Assembly: GCA_029251165.1 (NCBI GenBank)
Contig: JAQXDW010000019.1
Coordinates: 1 to 37,918 of the forward strand
DNA from: Myxococcota bacterium
Lineage (GTDB): Bacteria; Myxococcota_A; UBA796
Direction: 5' to 3'
Length of the DNA: 37,918 nucleotides
Part shown: one piece after another, positions 1 through 7,731 of the stretch
Position numbering within the stretch: the first letter of the stretch is position 1
Layout: every line of letters starts with the position of its first letter
Position numbers and translations under genes: made by a program
Notes under the pieces: model-generated
The model's input: only the letters and a program-made list of their open reading frames with translations
What the model was told of the DNA's origin: nothing
Databases searched by the model: none

Positions 1-306
1 CGAGATTTTCTGCTCGGTCAGCGTCTGTGGCCGCCGCTGTACGAGGTCTCTGCCGATGCGTGGAAGCGTAAGGCCGAGGCCCTCCGCAGACAGCGCAGCC
101 GAGTCGGTCAGCGTGCAAAGTCCCCGGCGCGGGATCAGGTGCTCTCGCTCACTGCCGCTGCGATGCATCTCCCGGGCAACACCGACGATGTGATCGCGTG
201 GCTCAAGACAGCAGTACCGCTCCGGCCTGGAACCGGGAAGCGACTCCAAAGACGGGTGATCTGGGGCGATGTCCTCGACGCCCTCCCCCACACTAGAAAG
301 CCGTAG
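1..306 (+). CDS. C-terminal part of a putative DNA-binding (excisionase-like) protein
   Basis: Reading frame 1 is open from the first base to a TAG at 304-306, giving about 101 residues of a protein whose start lies outside the window. The last third (LPGNTDDVIAWL, then RRVIWGDVLDALP) resembles the small helix-turn-helix or excisionase-type proteins found beside integrases; this is pattern recognition, not a firm family assignment. The stop codon touches the Shine-Dalgarno AGGAGG (305-310) of the recombinase gene that follows, so the two are probably translationally coupled and may form one module of a mobile element. Function is unproven. Confidence 0.5.
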   Translation, partial: RDFLLGQRLWPPLYEVSADAWKRKAEALRRQRSRVGQRAKSPARDQVLSLTAAAMHLPGNTDDVIAWLKTAVPLRPGTGKRLQRRVIWGDVLDALPHTRKP

Positions 307-316
307 GAGGCGAAAA

Positions 317-1687
317 ATGGCAATCAAGAAGCCGAAGAAGCCGAAGAATTCGAAGGATCCGAAGAAGCTCAGACTAGGACCATATCACGCGGAGCCACAG
401 CGCCCGCCTACCGCAAATAATCCACATCATTACTTTCGAATATCCTACTTCGAGGGCGGGCAACGGCGTTCGGTAACGATGCCAGATGGCACCAAGGCGA
501 ACGGTCGCTACTCCACGGCAGAGGCCAAGCAGCGCCTCAGCATTCTCTTCCTACACAACCAAGACCCCACGATGGTGCAGCCGATCTGCAAGGCGCGGAA
601 CATCGGTGAGCTTTCTAATCGCTACCTCAAAAAGCGGAACGCAGACCATCATCTCAGCGAGAAGACCAAGAAGACCTACTGCGCAGCGATGCGCTGGCTG
701 TCTGAGGCCGGTGTCTCGACCTGGCCTGTGGAGAAGGTGGAGAGCCTTGATGCCCTGATCCAACTACGCGATCGGCTTATCGAGCGAGGTCTGGCTGCTG
801 CGACCATCCGCCATATCTTCCGGATTCTCCGGATGGCAGTGAAGCGGAGCGGTGAGGAGGGTTGGACGAGGCGGCTGACGATGCCCGCGGTCAAGCGACT
901 GAACCTGACCCATCCCAAGGATGACAAGCGCCGCAACGATGAAACCCCCGAGCGAGCGACGGTGCTGAAAATGCTCGATCAGGTCGGTACAGACTCTGAG
1001 GTAGGGATTGCCATCCATCTCCAGGCAAACCTGGGTGCGCGTATCGGTGAGATCGTCAGCCTCAAGCAGGACAGAATCGACCTTCTGCGCAAACGGGTGA
1101 TGCTCGACGGCAAGACGGGCAAGCGGACCGTGTCCTACCCTGACGCTTGTCATGCTCTCTTGTCGGCGCTGCATAATGCAGGCCCAGGTCCTGACGGGCG
1201 TGTCTTTCGCAGGAAAGAAAACACACTAAGAACCAATGTGAATCGGAGATTGGGCTCGGCTGCGGATGAGCTTGGTGTTCCTCGGTTTTCTTCCCATGGC
1301 TTCCGTCGACGGAAGGCGACTGATCTCATGGACGCTGGCCTGAGTCCGAAGGACTACGAGAGCTTTATGGGGCACTCGTACAAGCTGGGCCTCGCCATCT
1401 ATGCGCAGGTCAACCCGGACAAGACACGCGAGGTCGTCAACGGTGCAGCCTTTGCTCGGACGCCCCCCAAGCCTCCCACTCCGAAGGCCCCCCCAGCAGC
1501 AACAACGACGCTCCCTTTGGCCCCCTCCCAGCACCGCACCCGACGACCGAAGACGCGTCCGCACTGTCACAAACCACTGTCACAGTTGCTTCCTACGATC
1601 AGCACTGGGAAGATGAAAGTAATACTTCCAATTTGGGTTATCCCCGGACTAAAGATCACCACCCCGCTCAGAACTGGAAGTAGATAA
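317..1687 (+). CDS. Tyrosine-type site-specific recombinase (phage-type integrase)
   Basis: A 456-residue integrase that would cut and rejoin DNA through a covalent phosphotyrosine. The start is ATG 317, six bases after AGGAGG; an in-frame upstream start lacks such a site. The N-terminus is very basic (KKPKKPKNSKDPKK), followed by an Arm/SAM-like core-binding region (residues ~95-185). The catalytic domain shows the expected set: Arg242 in GARIGEI, a candidate Lys266, His327-x-x-Arg330 in HGFRR, His353 in GHS and nucleophile Tyr362 in IYAQV. After the tyrosine comes an unusual ~90-residue Pro/Thr/Arg-rich tail that runs 20 bp into the 3' end of the convergent MBOAT gene. This suggests the original C-terminus was lost or extended by a rearrangement. 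No attachment site or tRNA is visible beside it. Confidence 0.9.
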   Translation: MAIKKPKKPKNSKDPKKLRLGPYHAEPQRPPTANNPHHYFRISYFEGGQRRSVTMPDGTKANGRYSTAEAKQRLSILFLHNQDPTMVQPICKARNIGELSNRYLKKRNADHHLSEKTKKTYCAAMRWLSEAGVSTWPVEKVESLDALIQLRDRLIERGLAAATIRHIFRILRMAVKRSGEEGWTRRLTMPAVKRLNLTHPKDDKRRNDETPERATVLKMLDQVGTDSEVGIAIHLQANLGARIGEIVSLKQDRIDLLRKRVMLDGKTGKRTVSYPDACHALLSALHNAGPGPDGRVFRRKENTLRTNVNRRLGSAADELGVPRFSSHGFRRRKATDLMDAGLSPKDYESFMGHSYKLGLAIYAQVNPDKTREVVNGAAFARTPPKPPTPKAPPAATTTLPLAPSQHRTRRPKTRPHCHKPLSQLLPTISTGKMKVILPIWVIPGLKITTPLRTGSR

Positions 1688-3068
1688 ACGTCGCGACGCC
1701 AGGGGGGCCGAGCACCTCAATCGCCAGCAGCGCAGCCGCGAGCGCCACGCCCTGCCCGGCAGCCGGCAGCACCGAGAAGCGATCCTCCAGTCTGGTGAGG
1801 ACGCGCCGGGGGATCCACTGGCTGGCGAGGCCGATCAGCAGTGCTGCGATCACTCCGGGGTGAACGGCAATTGGTGCTGTCCAGCCCGAGAACAGCCCGC
1901 CCAGGATGGTGCCCACATCGGCCATCGACTGCGCCCGGAAGAAGATCCAGCAGAAGCAGACATAGTGAAAGACCAGCAGCCGGCGCGCCCACATCGGCCA
2001 GCGACGACGCTGCGGGTAGCGGACATCGATGAGCCGCTCGATGCCGAGGTAGCCGCCGTGCAGTGCGCCCCACAGCACAAATCGCCAGCTCGCGCCGTGC
2101 CACAGCCCGCCGAGCAGCATGGTGAGGAACAGGTTTCGGTAGGTCCGCCAGGATCCGTCTCGGCTGCCGCCCAGCGGGATGTAGAGGTAGTCCCGCAGCC
2201 ACCGCGACAGCGTCATGTGCCACCGCCGCCAGAAGTCCCGCAGCGAGGCGGCGGTGTAGGGCGCGTTGAAGTTGTCGGGAAAGGTGAGGCCCATGAGCAG
2301 GGCGAGTCCGATGGCGATGTCGGAGTAGGCGGAGAAGTCGCAGTAGATCTGGACCGCGTAGCCGTAGACCGCCAGGGCGAGCTGCGGGCCGGTGTGGGCG
2401 GCAGGCTCCGCGAACACGGGATCGACCAGGGTGGTCGCGAGGAGGTCGGCGATGACCGTCTTCTTGAACAGCCCGCCGACGATCAGGCGCCAGGCGCGTG
2501 CGGTGTCGATCTGCTCGGCATCCCGGGGTGCGGTCAGCTGGGGGAGCAGCTCGCTGGCCCGCACGATCGGACCGGCGACGAGCTGCGGGAAGAAGGCGAG
2601 GTAGACGGCGAAGGTGAGCAGCGAGGCGGGCTGGAGCTGCCGACGGTAGACATCAACGACGTAGGAGAGTGCCTGGAAGGTGAAGAACGAGATGCCGACC
2701 GGCAGGATGATGTCGAGGAGCGGCAGGTCCAGCGGCATGCCGAGCGCGGTGAAGGCCGCCTCGGTCGAGAGCACGAAGAAGCCGTAGTACTTGAAGAAGC
2801 CGAGGAGGACGAGGTCGGCGGTGACCGCAGCGACCAAGAGGTGCCGCCGGGCTGTGCCCCTGGCGCGGTGGATCCCCACGGCGGCGAGCTGGTTGACCAG
2901 GGTTGCGGCCAGGATCAGAACGACGAACCGGACATCCCACCAGCCATAGAACACCAGGCTCGCCGCCAGCATCGCGCCCGCCCACTGCCGGGGGCGGGAA
3001 TTGAGCGCCCAGCACACCGGCAGGACGATGCAGAAGAAGACTGCGAATTCCAGCGTCGGAAACAGCAT
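1668..3068 (-). CDS. MBOAT-family O-acyltransferase (AlgI/DltB-like)
   Basis: A 466-residue polytopic inner-membrane protein starting at ATG 3068. It has the hallmarks of the membrane-bound O-acyltransferase family: the RDFWRRWHMTLSRWLRDYLYIPLGG block around residues 280-305 and LLGGLWHGASWRFVLWGALHGG, which carries the presumed catalytic His. Family members move acetyl or other acyl groups across the membrane onto exopolysaccharide, teichoic acid or lipid acceptors, usually with an SGNH/AlgX-like periplasmic partner. No such partner is adjacent, although an SGNH hydrolase lies about 8.5 kb away at 11643. The 3' end overlaps the convergent recombinase by 20 bp. The acceptor cannot be told from sequence. 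Confidence 0.92.
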   Translation of the reverse strand: MLFPTLEFAVFFCIVLPVCWALNSRPRQWAGAMLAASLVFYGWWDVRFVVLILAATLVNQLAAVGIHRARGTARRHLLVAAVTADLVLLGFFKYYGFFVLSTEAAFTALGMPLDLPLLDIILPVGISFFTFQALSYVVDVYRRQLQPASLLTFAVYLAFFPQLVAGPIVRASELLPQLTAPRDAEQIDTARAWRLIVGGLFKKTVIADLLATTLVDPVFAEPAAHTGPQLALAVYGYAVQIYCDFSAYSDIAIGLALLMGLTFPDNFNAPYTAASLRDFWRRWHMTLSRWLRDYLYIPLGGSRDGSWRTYRNLFLTMLLGGLWHGASWRFVLWGALHGGYLGIERLIDVRYPQRRRWPMWARRLLVFHYVCFCWIFFRAQSMADVGTILGGLFSGWTAPIAVHPGVIAALLIGLASQWIPRRVLTRLEDRFSVLPAAGQGVALAAALLAIEVLGPPGVATFIYFQF

Positions 3069-3431
3069 GGAGTACCCTTGCGCCGTGCTGCGGCTCTTCG
3101 CAATCCCTGGAGGTCAGGAAGATCCCTTCAGCGTCGGAGGGCGGGCGCCTCACGGGGGTTCAGGTCTCCAGCGTTCTCGCCGGAAGGGCCGCAGTTCGTC
3201 TTGAGAGGCGACCCGCTCTGCGCCGATCTCTCGGGGTCGATCACGGCCGACACCAGTCCCCAGGATCTCAGCACCTCAAGAAAGGAAAAAGCCACCTGTC
3301 GTGTGGCTTTAGAGGCTAATTCGGACCTGCTTTCCGCGATTGTTGTTCGATGGAGAGCAGCCGAGAAACAAAGAGGCAACCGAACGTTTAATCGGTGAGG
3401 TGCCTGTCGTTACGTTTTCGTTGCGGGCGGG
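3069..3431. other. Non-coding stretch between the MBOAT gene and the receptor operon
   Basis: This 363-bp gap separates two minus-strand genes. It holds one clear structure, a hairpin plus T-run at 3282-3310 that would terminate the upstream receptor operon. The MBOAT promoter should lie in the left half, but no convincing -10/-35 pair or operator is visible. Open frames crossing the gap are short or antisense to real genes. Confidence 0.6.
3282..3310 (-). terminator. Rho-independent terminator after the TonB receptor operon
   Basis: On the minus strand AAAGCCAC, a 7-nt loop and GTGGCTTT form a perfect 8-bp stem, followed by TTCCTTTC as a T-rich tail. It lies about 120 nt downstream of the receptor stop codon (3432). 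The plus-strand side has no T-run, so it acts in one direction. Confidence 0.75.
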
Positions 3432-6400
3432 CTACCGCTCGGCCTTGAGCCCGACCATCACCGTGCGCGGCGCCGTGGGCCGCGCGCCGAGGGGCCGCCA
3501 GGAGGTGATCGCGGTGGAGCCGGCGAGGTTGGTGCCGGTGGCGTAGGCGGAGACGCCCTCGCGGATGTTGGCGTGCAGCGCGGCGTCGAGCAGCAGCAGC
3601 GGCGGAATATTGCCGTCGACGGTGAGGTCATCGGGCCAGACCCCGGCCTCGTCCAGCATGCCGCCATGCCAGGAGACCCCGGCCCCCAGCGAACCCCGTG
3701 GGTGGTCGAGGGTGAGGTTACCGGAGGCCTGCAGCCGGGGAGCATAGGGGAGACTGTCACCGATCTCGACGGTGCCGAACTGATCGAAGCTGGAGGTGAA
3801 GCCGGTCTGGAAGGCCGACTCGGTCCAGGTGAAGGTGCCGGCGAGGGGAATGGACACGGTGCCCGGGAGGAGGATGGTGTACCCCGCCGCAGCCTCCAGG
3901 CCGTAGACCCACACCGCGCCGCCGTTGAACTGCTGGTCGATCTGGCTGTCGTCGCAGCCGCCGGAGAGGGTGCACTGGCCGGTGATGTTGGTGTAGTCGT
4001 TGAAGAAGCCGACCAGCTCGATGTGTCGGTCACCTTGTAGGGTCCGCATGCCGGCCTCGTAGTTCCAGCTCAGCTCTGGCTGGACCTCCTCAGGCTGTCC
4101 CGGTGCGACCGGCGAGAACCCTCGGTACGCTCCGGCGAAGGCGTCCAGCCAGTCCGTCATCCCATACAGCAGGCCGAATCCCGGCAGGATCGCGGCCCGG
4201 GTGACGGGATCGGTGGGAGCGTCGTCGTTGTCGAGGCGGTTGGTGCGAACCAGCTCCAGCCGCGCGCCGGGCAGGATGTGCAGCCGATCGATCCGGAGGT
4301 CCTCGTGGACAAATGCCGCCAGCGCACCGGCGGTGGCGTGGGAGTCGAGGTTGACCGTGGTGTCTCCCGTGGACTGGAGCGCACCAGAGATCATGTCGTA
4401 GGGAGACTCATCGTGGAGCCGGACCACGTCGTCGCCGTGGAGCCGGATCCCGCCCTCGAGAACGGACGAGGTGCGCTCGCCGTAGCTGGTCAGCCGGGCG
4501 GTGCTCTGGAGGCCGAAGCTGTGGAACACCCGCTGGTTGGTCCCGACGAGGATGGTCTGCTCCTCAGAAGCGGAGTCCTCCTCGCCGCGCAGGATCGCCT
4601 GGTAGACCGCGGCCTGTCCGGTGGTGGCGTCGTCGATGAGCAGGTTGTGGAGGTCGATGCCGCTGGAGAAGCCGTTGAACTTCGTCCAGGAGCGGTCCAT
4701 GAAGTGGTGGTAGGCGACGGTGCGGATCTGGAGGCTGCTCCCGAGAGAAGAGAGCAGGGACAGCTCCGCCTGAGTGCGATCCCACGCCATGCGACCCTGC
4801 GAGGTAGCGGCGTAGCGGCGGTAGGGATCTGCGGCATAGTCGGAGGTAGACAGGCCGAGGTAGGTCTCGTTGGAGACCTCACGGGCGTAGCCGAGCTTCA
4901 GCTCCAGCCGCTGGCGGTTGCTGAGCACCCGGCGAGTCTTCAGCATCAGCTCGGAGCGGTCGAAGCCGGTGCCACGCGCGCTGTCGGCGGGGGTGCCGTC
5001 GATCTCCTTGAAGCCCCCAGAGTGCAGGTGGACCCCCTCCAGCAGGACCCCACCCGCGCGCCCGGTGGTCCCGGCGTGTCCGTGGACCTTCGCGGACTGC
5101 CACATGCCGACGGAGGCATCGATGGCTCCTGCGGCGGTGGTGGGGATCGGGCGGGTCAGCATGTTGACCGCGCCGCCCACGGTCTGGGGGCCATAGCGGG
5201 TGGCGGCGGGCCCCTTGAACACCTCGACCCCGACCATCCGGGTGGACATCGGGAAGTAGTAAGCAGCGGGCGCGGCGTAGGGGGCCGGTGCGAGGAGAAT
5301 CCCGTCCTCCATCAGGGTCAGCTTGGCGCTGCGATCGCTGTTGGCCCCACGGATGCCGATGTTGGGACGGAGCCCGAACCCGTCCTCGCTGCGGGTGCTG
5401 ATCCCGGGCACCGTCAGCAGCACCCGCTCGATGTTGTCGTACTCGAACTGCTCCAGAGCCGCCTCGTTGATCGCATGGGCGGAGCCGGCGACCCGAGGGG
5501 TGCCGTCCTCGCCGTAGACGATCATCTGCAGCCCAACATCACCGGACTCATCAGACTCATCGGCGTCTTCTGACTCCGGCGTCTCGTCGGTCGGGGTGTC
5601 CTCGGCGTGGGCGGGCAGGACGAGGAACAGGGCGACCAGCGTCAGCGCGGCTCGGATCGGAGCAAGCCATGCAGACAAGAGGTTGTGAGCATGGTTGGGA
5701 TCGGTCACGCCGAAGCGGGTCGGGGGGGTGTCTTCGATGAGCAAGGTGCCTGCCAGACGGTCCCAGATGGCCAGCCAGGTGCCATAATTGGCATCATGGT
5801 GCGCTGAGTCGGCAGAGTGGTGTATCTGATGCATGGCCGGGCTGAGAAGCCATCGCTCGACGGCATCCGGGAAGCGCAGCCAGACGTGGCTGTGTCGGAG
5901 GTTGCCGGTCAGCATGTTCGCGACGAGTCCCAGCGCGGAGACGCCGATCAGGGTCAGGTCGACCGCGGCCGAGCGGAACAGCCAGAAGAAGACAGCCGTC
6001 ACGGTGCCGGTCACCACGATGCTTCGGAGCTGGTAGAGCAGCGACTCCAGCGGGTGGAGGCGGTGGAAGGTCAGCGGGGTGAGGACCTCAGCGGAGTGGT
6101 GGACCTGGTGGAGCTGCCACAGCCGAGACGAGCGGTGCATCAGCCAGTGCAGGACCCATCGGCTGGCATCCCAGCAGACAAACAGGGTGAGGCTGAACAA
6201 GACCGAGACGGTGAGATCGGAGAGCGGGAGCGGGTCGGGGATGCCGAAGGCGGCGTCCATGCGCCGGACGGCGTGGGTCGCGAGCAGCCACGCCGCGCCG
6301 ACTGCGGTGGTCGAGAACAGCAGCCCGATGAGCTGGCGACCCAGCAGGAGCTGGACGTCGAGGACCGAGGAGGGATGACGCAGTGCTGCAGTGACGGAGG

Positions 6401-6539
6401 ACATCCGCCAGTGCGGCCGCTTCCAGACCCAGAACCCTCCAGAGACAAGCGCGGCAACGGCCAGACTCCCCCACCAGGTCCGGCTGGCCGGATCCAGGAA
6501 GGGGGAGCAGAGGGTGGCGATGAGCTCAGTCGTTGTCAC
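3432..6539 (-). CDS. Fatty-acid hydroxylase/sterol-desaturase domain fused to a TonB-dependent receptor
   Basis: One uninterrupted 1035-residue frame from GTG 6539, overlapping the imelysin-like gene by 14 bp. Residues 1-~285 are a polytopic membrane domain of the fatty-acid hydroxylase superfamily with its di-iron His clusters: H131xxxH135, H144xxHH148, H216/H218, H237xxHH241 and H247/H248. At residues ~288-312 there is a second, signal-peptide-like segment (R295, hydrophobic core, cleavage-like AHA before Glu313) and then an acidic linker. From ~340 a FecA-like receptor follows, with a plug (NIGIRGANSDRSAKLTLMEDG, VEVFKGPAATRYGPQTVGGAVN) and a beta-barrel to the C-terminus. An inner-membrane enzyme joined to an outer-membrane barrel is topologically odd. 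Signal peptidase cleavage after residue 312, or internal initiation at TTG 5678 (no good Shine-Dalgarno), would release a normal receptor. Fur control and the imelysin neighbour suggest iron or metal-chelate uptake; the substrate is unknown. Confidence 0.88.
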   Translation of the reverse strand: MTTTELIATLCSPFLDPASRTWWGSLAVAALVSGGFWVWKRPHWRMSSVTAALRHPSSVLDVQLLLGRQLIGLLFSTTAVGAAWLLATHAVRRMDAAFGIPDPLPLSDLTVSVLFSLTLFVCWDASRWVLHWLMHRSSRLWQLHQVHHSAEVLTPLTFHRLHPLESLLYQLRSIVVTGTVTAVFFWLFRSAAVDLTLIGVSALGLVANMLTGNLRHSHVWLRFPDAVERWLLSPAMHQIHHSADSAHHDANYGTWLAIWDRLAGTLLIEDTPPTRFGVTDPNHAHNLLSAWLAPIRAALTLVALFLVLPAHAEDTPTDETPESEDADESDESGDVGLQMIVYGEDGTPRVAGSAHAINEAALEQFEYDNIERVLLTVPGISTRSEDGFGLRPNIGIRGANSDRSAKLTLMEDGILLAPAPYAAPAAYYFPMSTRMVGVEVFKGPAATRYGPQTVGGAVNMLTRPIPTTAAGAIDASVGMWQSAKVHGHAGTTGRAGGVLLEGVHLHSGGFKEIDGTPADSARGTGFDRSELMLKTRRVLSNRQRLELKLGYAREVSNETYLGLSTSDYAADPYRRYAATSQGRMAWDRTQAELSLLSSLGSSLQIRTVAYHHFMDRSWTKFNGFSSGIDLHNLLIDDATTGQAAVYQAILRGEEDSASEEQTILVGTNQRVFHSFGLQSTARLTSYGERTSSVLEGGIRLHGDDVVRLHDESPYDMISGALQSTGDTTVNLDSHATAGALAAFVHEDLRIDRLHILPGARLELVRTNRLDNDDAPTDPVTRAAILPGFGLLYGMTDWLDAFAGAYRGFSPVAPGQPEEVQPELSWNYEAGMRTLQGDRHIELVGFFNDYTNITGQCTLSGGCDDSQIDQQFNGGAVWVYGLEAAAGYTILLPGTVSIPLAGTFTWTESAFQTGFTSSFDQFGTVEIGDSLPYAPRLQASGNLTLDHPRGSLGAGVSWHGGMLDEAGVWPDDLTVDGNIPPLLLLDAALHANIREGVSAYATGTNLAGSTAITSWRPLGARPTAPRTVMVGLKAER

Positions 6540-7731
6540 CTGCAGCTTCCGAGGGAATGCTCAGGGCCAGGACTGTGGCCAGATCTCCCTTTAGGGTGTC
6601 AGTCACGGCCTTGATCGCATCGTAGAGTGACTCAATCTCTGCGGTCTGATCGACGACCGCATCATCGAGCGGGGCATCGATGGTGAGTGCGAGGGCGCGT
6701 GCTGCGTCGAGATCGGTGAGGATCTGGACGGAGAGGTCGCCGTGTCCGAGGTCGGTCAGCAGGTCATCGAAGCCGATGCCCTCACCACCGGTGAACAGCT
6801 CCTCGAAGCCGTCGAGGTTGGCGACGATGGCGTCGATACCGGTGCCCGATGTGAGCCCCTCGACGTCTTCAGGGCACAGATCCTCGCCGCAGTCCGAGAT
6901 GCCAAGCGGCATGCCGAGCTTGCGGTCCTTGGTGACCGTCTCCAGGTAGAAGAGGGCATCGTAGACGGCGTTGAGGGCTTCCTGCTCAGAGGTGTAGGGC
7001 CCGTCGATGGTGCCGCCGAGCTGCCCGGAGAAGTCTGCGCCGTCTGGGGACCACGCCGCCGTCAGCTCTGCAGCCTGTGCCGCCAGCTGCTCCGAGAGCA
7101 CGATGGAGAATGCCGCACGGTTGGCGACGAGCCCAGACTCCCCCATGGCATCCCAGGTGCCGTCTGCGTTGATGTCGACCTGGCCGGGGCAGGTGTTGTC
7201 CAGTCCGGAGAACAGGGTGTGCTCAAGGGCATCGAGGCCGTAGGAGTTGACGAGGTTGGTGGTGAAGTAGTCCGCGTCGTTCCAGACCTCGTAGGTGGTC
7301 TCCTGATCGATTCGGCAGGGGTTGATGGTCGGCCAGGAGTAGATCTCATCCCTGAGATCCGCGCCGCCAATCGCCGTCAGCGAGGAGCCGGCCGGGCCGA
7401 CCTGCATGACCTCCAGGCGCTGCCACGCCGCCATGGTTGCCTGCCACTGTGTCTGCGCGCTCACCAGCTCGTCGGTGCCAGTGCCCGACTCCAGGACATT
7501 CTCCCATGCGATGAGGCGGGTAGTGAGATCGTCGACCTCAGTCTGGAAGTCCGCCAGTGCCGGCAGGATGGCCTGAGGGCCGACCTCGGCCAGCAGCGCG
7601 CTGACCGTGGCAGAGACCTCGGCGGTGGTGTCGGTGCCGCTGTCGTTGCAGGCGACCGGAGGCACGGCCACCAGACCGGCGAGGCCGATCAGGAAGCCCC
7701 AGGAATTCGAGCTACCAGCCATCTTCGCCAT
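6526..7731 (-). CDS. Imelysin-family lipoprotein (putative iron-uptake component)
   Basis: A protein of about 401 residues. ATG 7731 is chosen because GGAGGAGAGG precedes it directly; a second ATG at 7722 is possible. The N-terminus is a short signal sequence ending in a lipobox-like PVAC, then an acidic linker. The imelysin fold is indicated by AWQRLEVMQVGPAG (residues ~100-115) and by GLDALEHTLFSG, the equivalent of the family's GxHAIEYLLFG motif; here Asp replaces the usual His. Imelysin/EfeO/IrpA proteins are periplasmic or lipid-anchored and tied to iron acquisition. It overlaps the preceding DUF4856 gene by 20 bp and the receptor fusion by 14 bp, so all three are co-translated in one Fur-box operon. 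Confidence 0.82.
   Translation of the reverse strand: MAKMAGSSNSWGFLIGLAGLVAVPPVACNDSGTDTTAEVSATVSALLAEVGPQAILPALADFQTEVDDLTTRLIAWENVLESGTGTDELVSAQTQWQATMAAWQRLEVMQVGPAGSSLTAIGGADLRDEIYSWPTINPCRIDQETTYEVWNDADYFTTNLVNSYGLDALEHTLFSGLDNTCPGQVDINADGTWDAMGESGLVANRAAFSIVLSEQLAAQAAELTAAWSPDGADFSGQLGGTIDGPYTSEQEALNAVYDALFYLETVTKDRKLGMPLGISDCGEDLCPEDVEGLTSGTGIDAIVANLDGFEELFTGGEGIGFDDLLTDLGHGDLSVQILTDLDAARALALTIDAPLDDAVVDQTAEIESLYDAIKAVTDTLKGDLATVLALSIPSEAAGDND

Noticed and set aside
1560..1700. Attachment site at the recombinase/MBOAT junction
   Set aside because: No tRNA, direct repeat or inverted arm-type repeat could be recognised by eye in the available flank.
1860..3398. Long open frame on the plus strand opposite the MBOAT gene (512 codons)
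   Set aside because: Composition is Gly/Glu/Arg-rich shadow sequence in GC-rich DNA, while the opposite strand encodes an unmistakable MBOAT protein. The same applies to long antisense frames at 4278-5573 and 6742-7914.
3432..6539. Using the sterol-desaturase domain as evidence for steroid metabolism
   Set aside because: The superfamily acts on many lipids, the operon is Fur-type, and no KstR-like operator is nearby.
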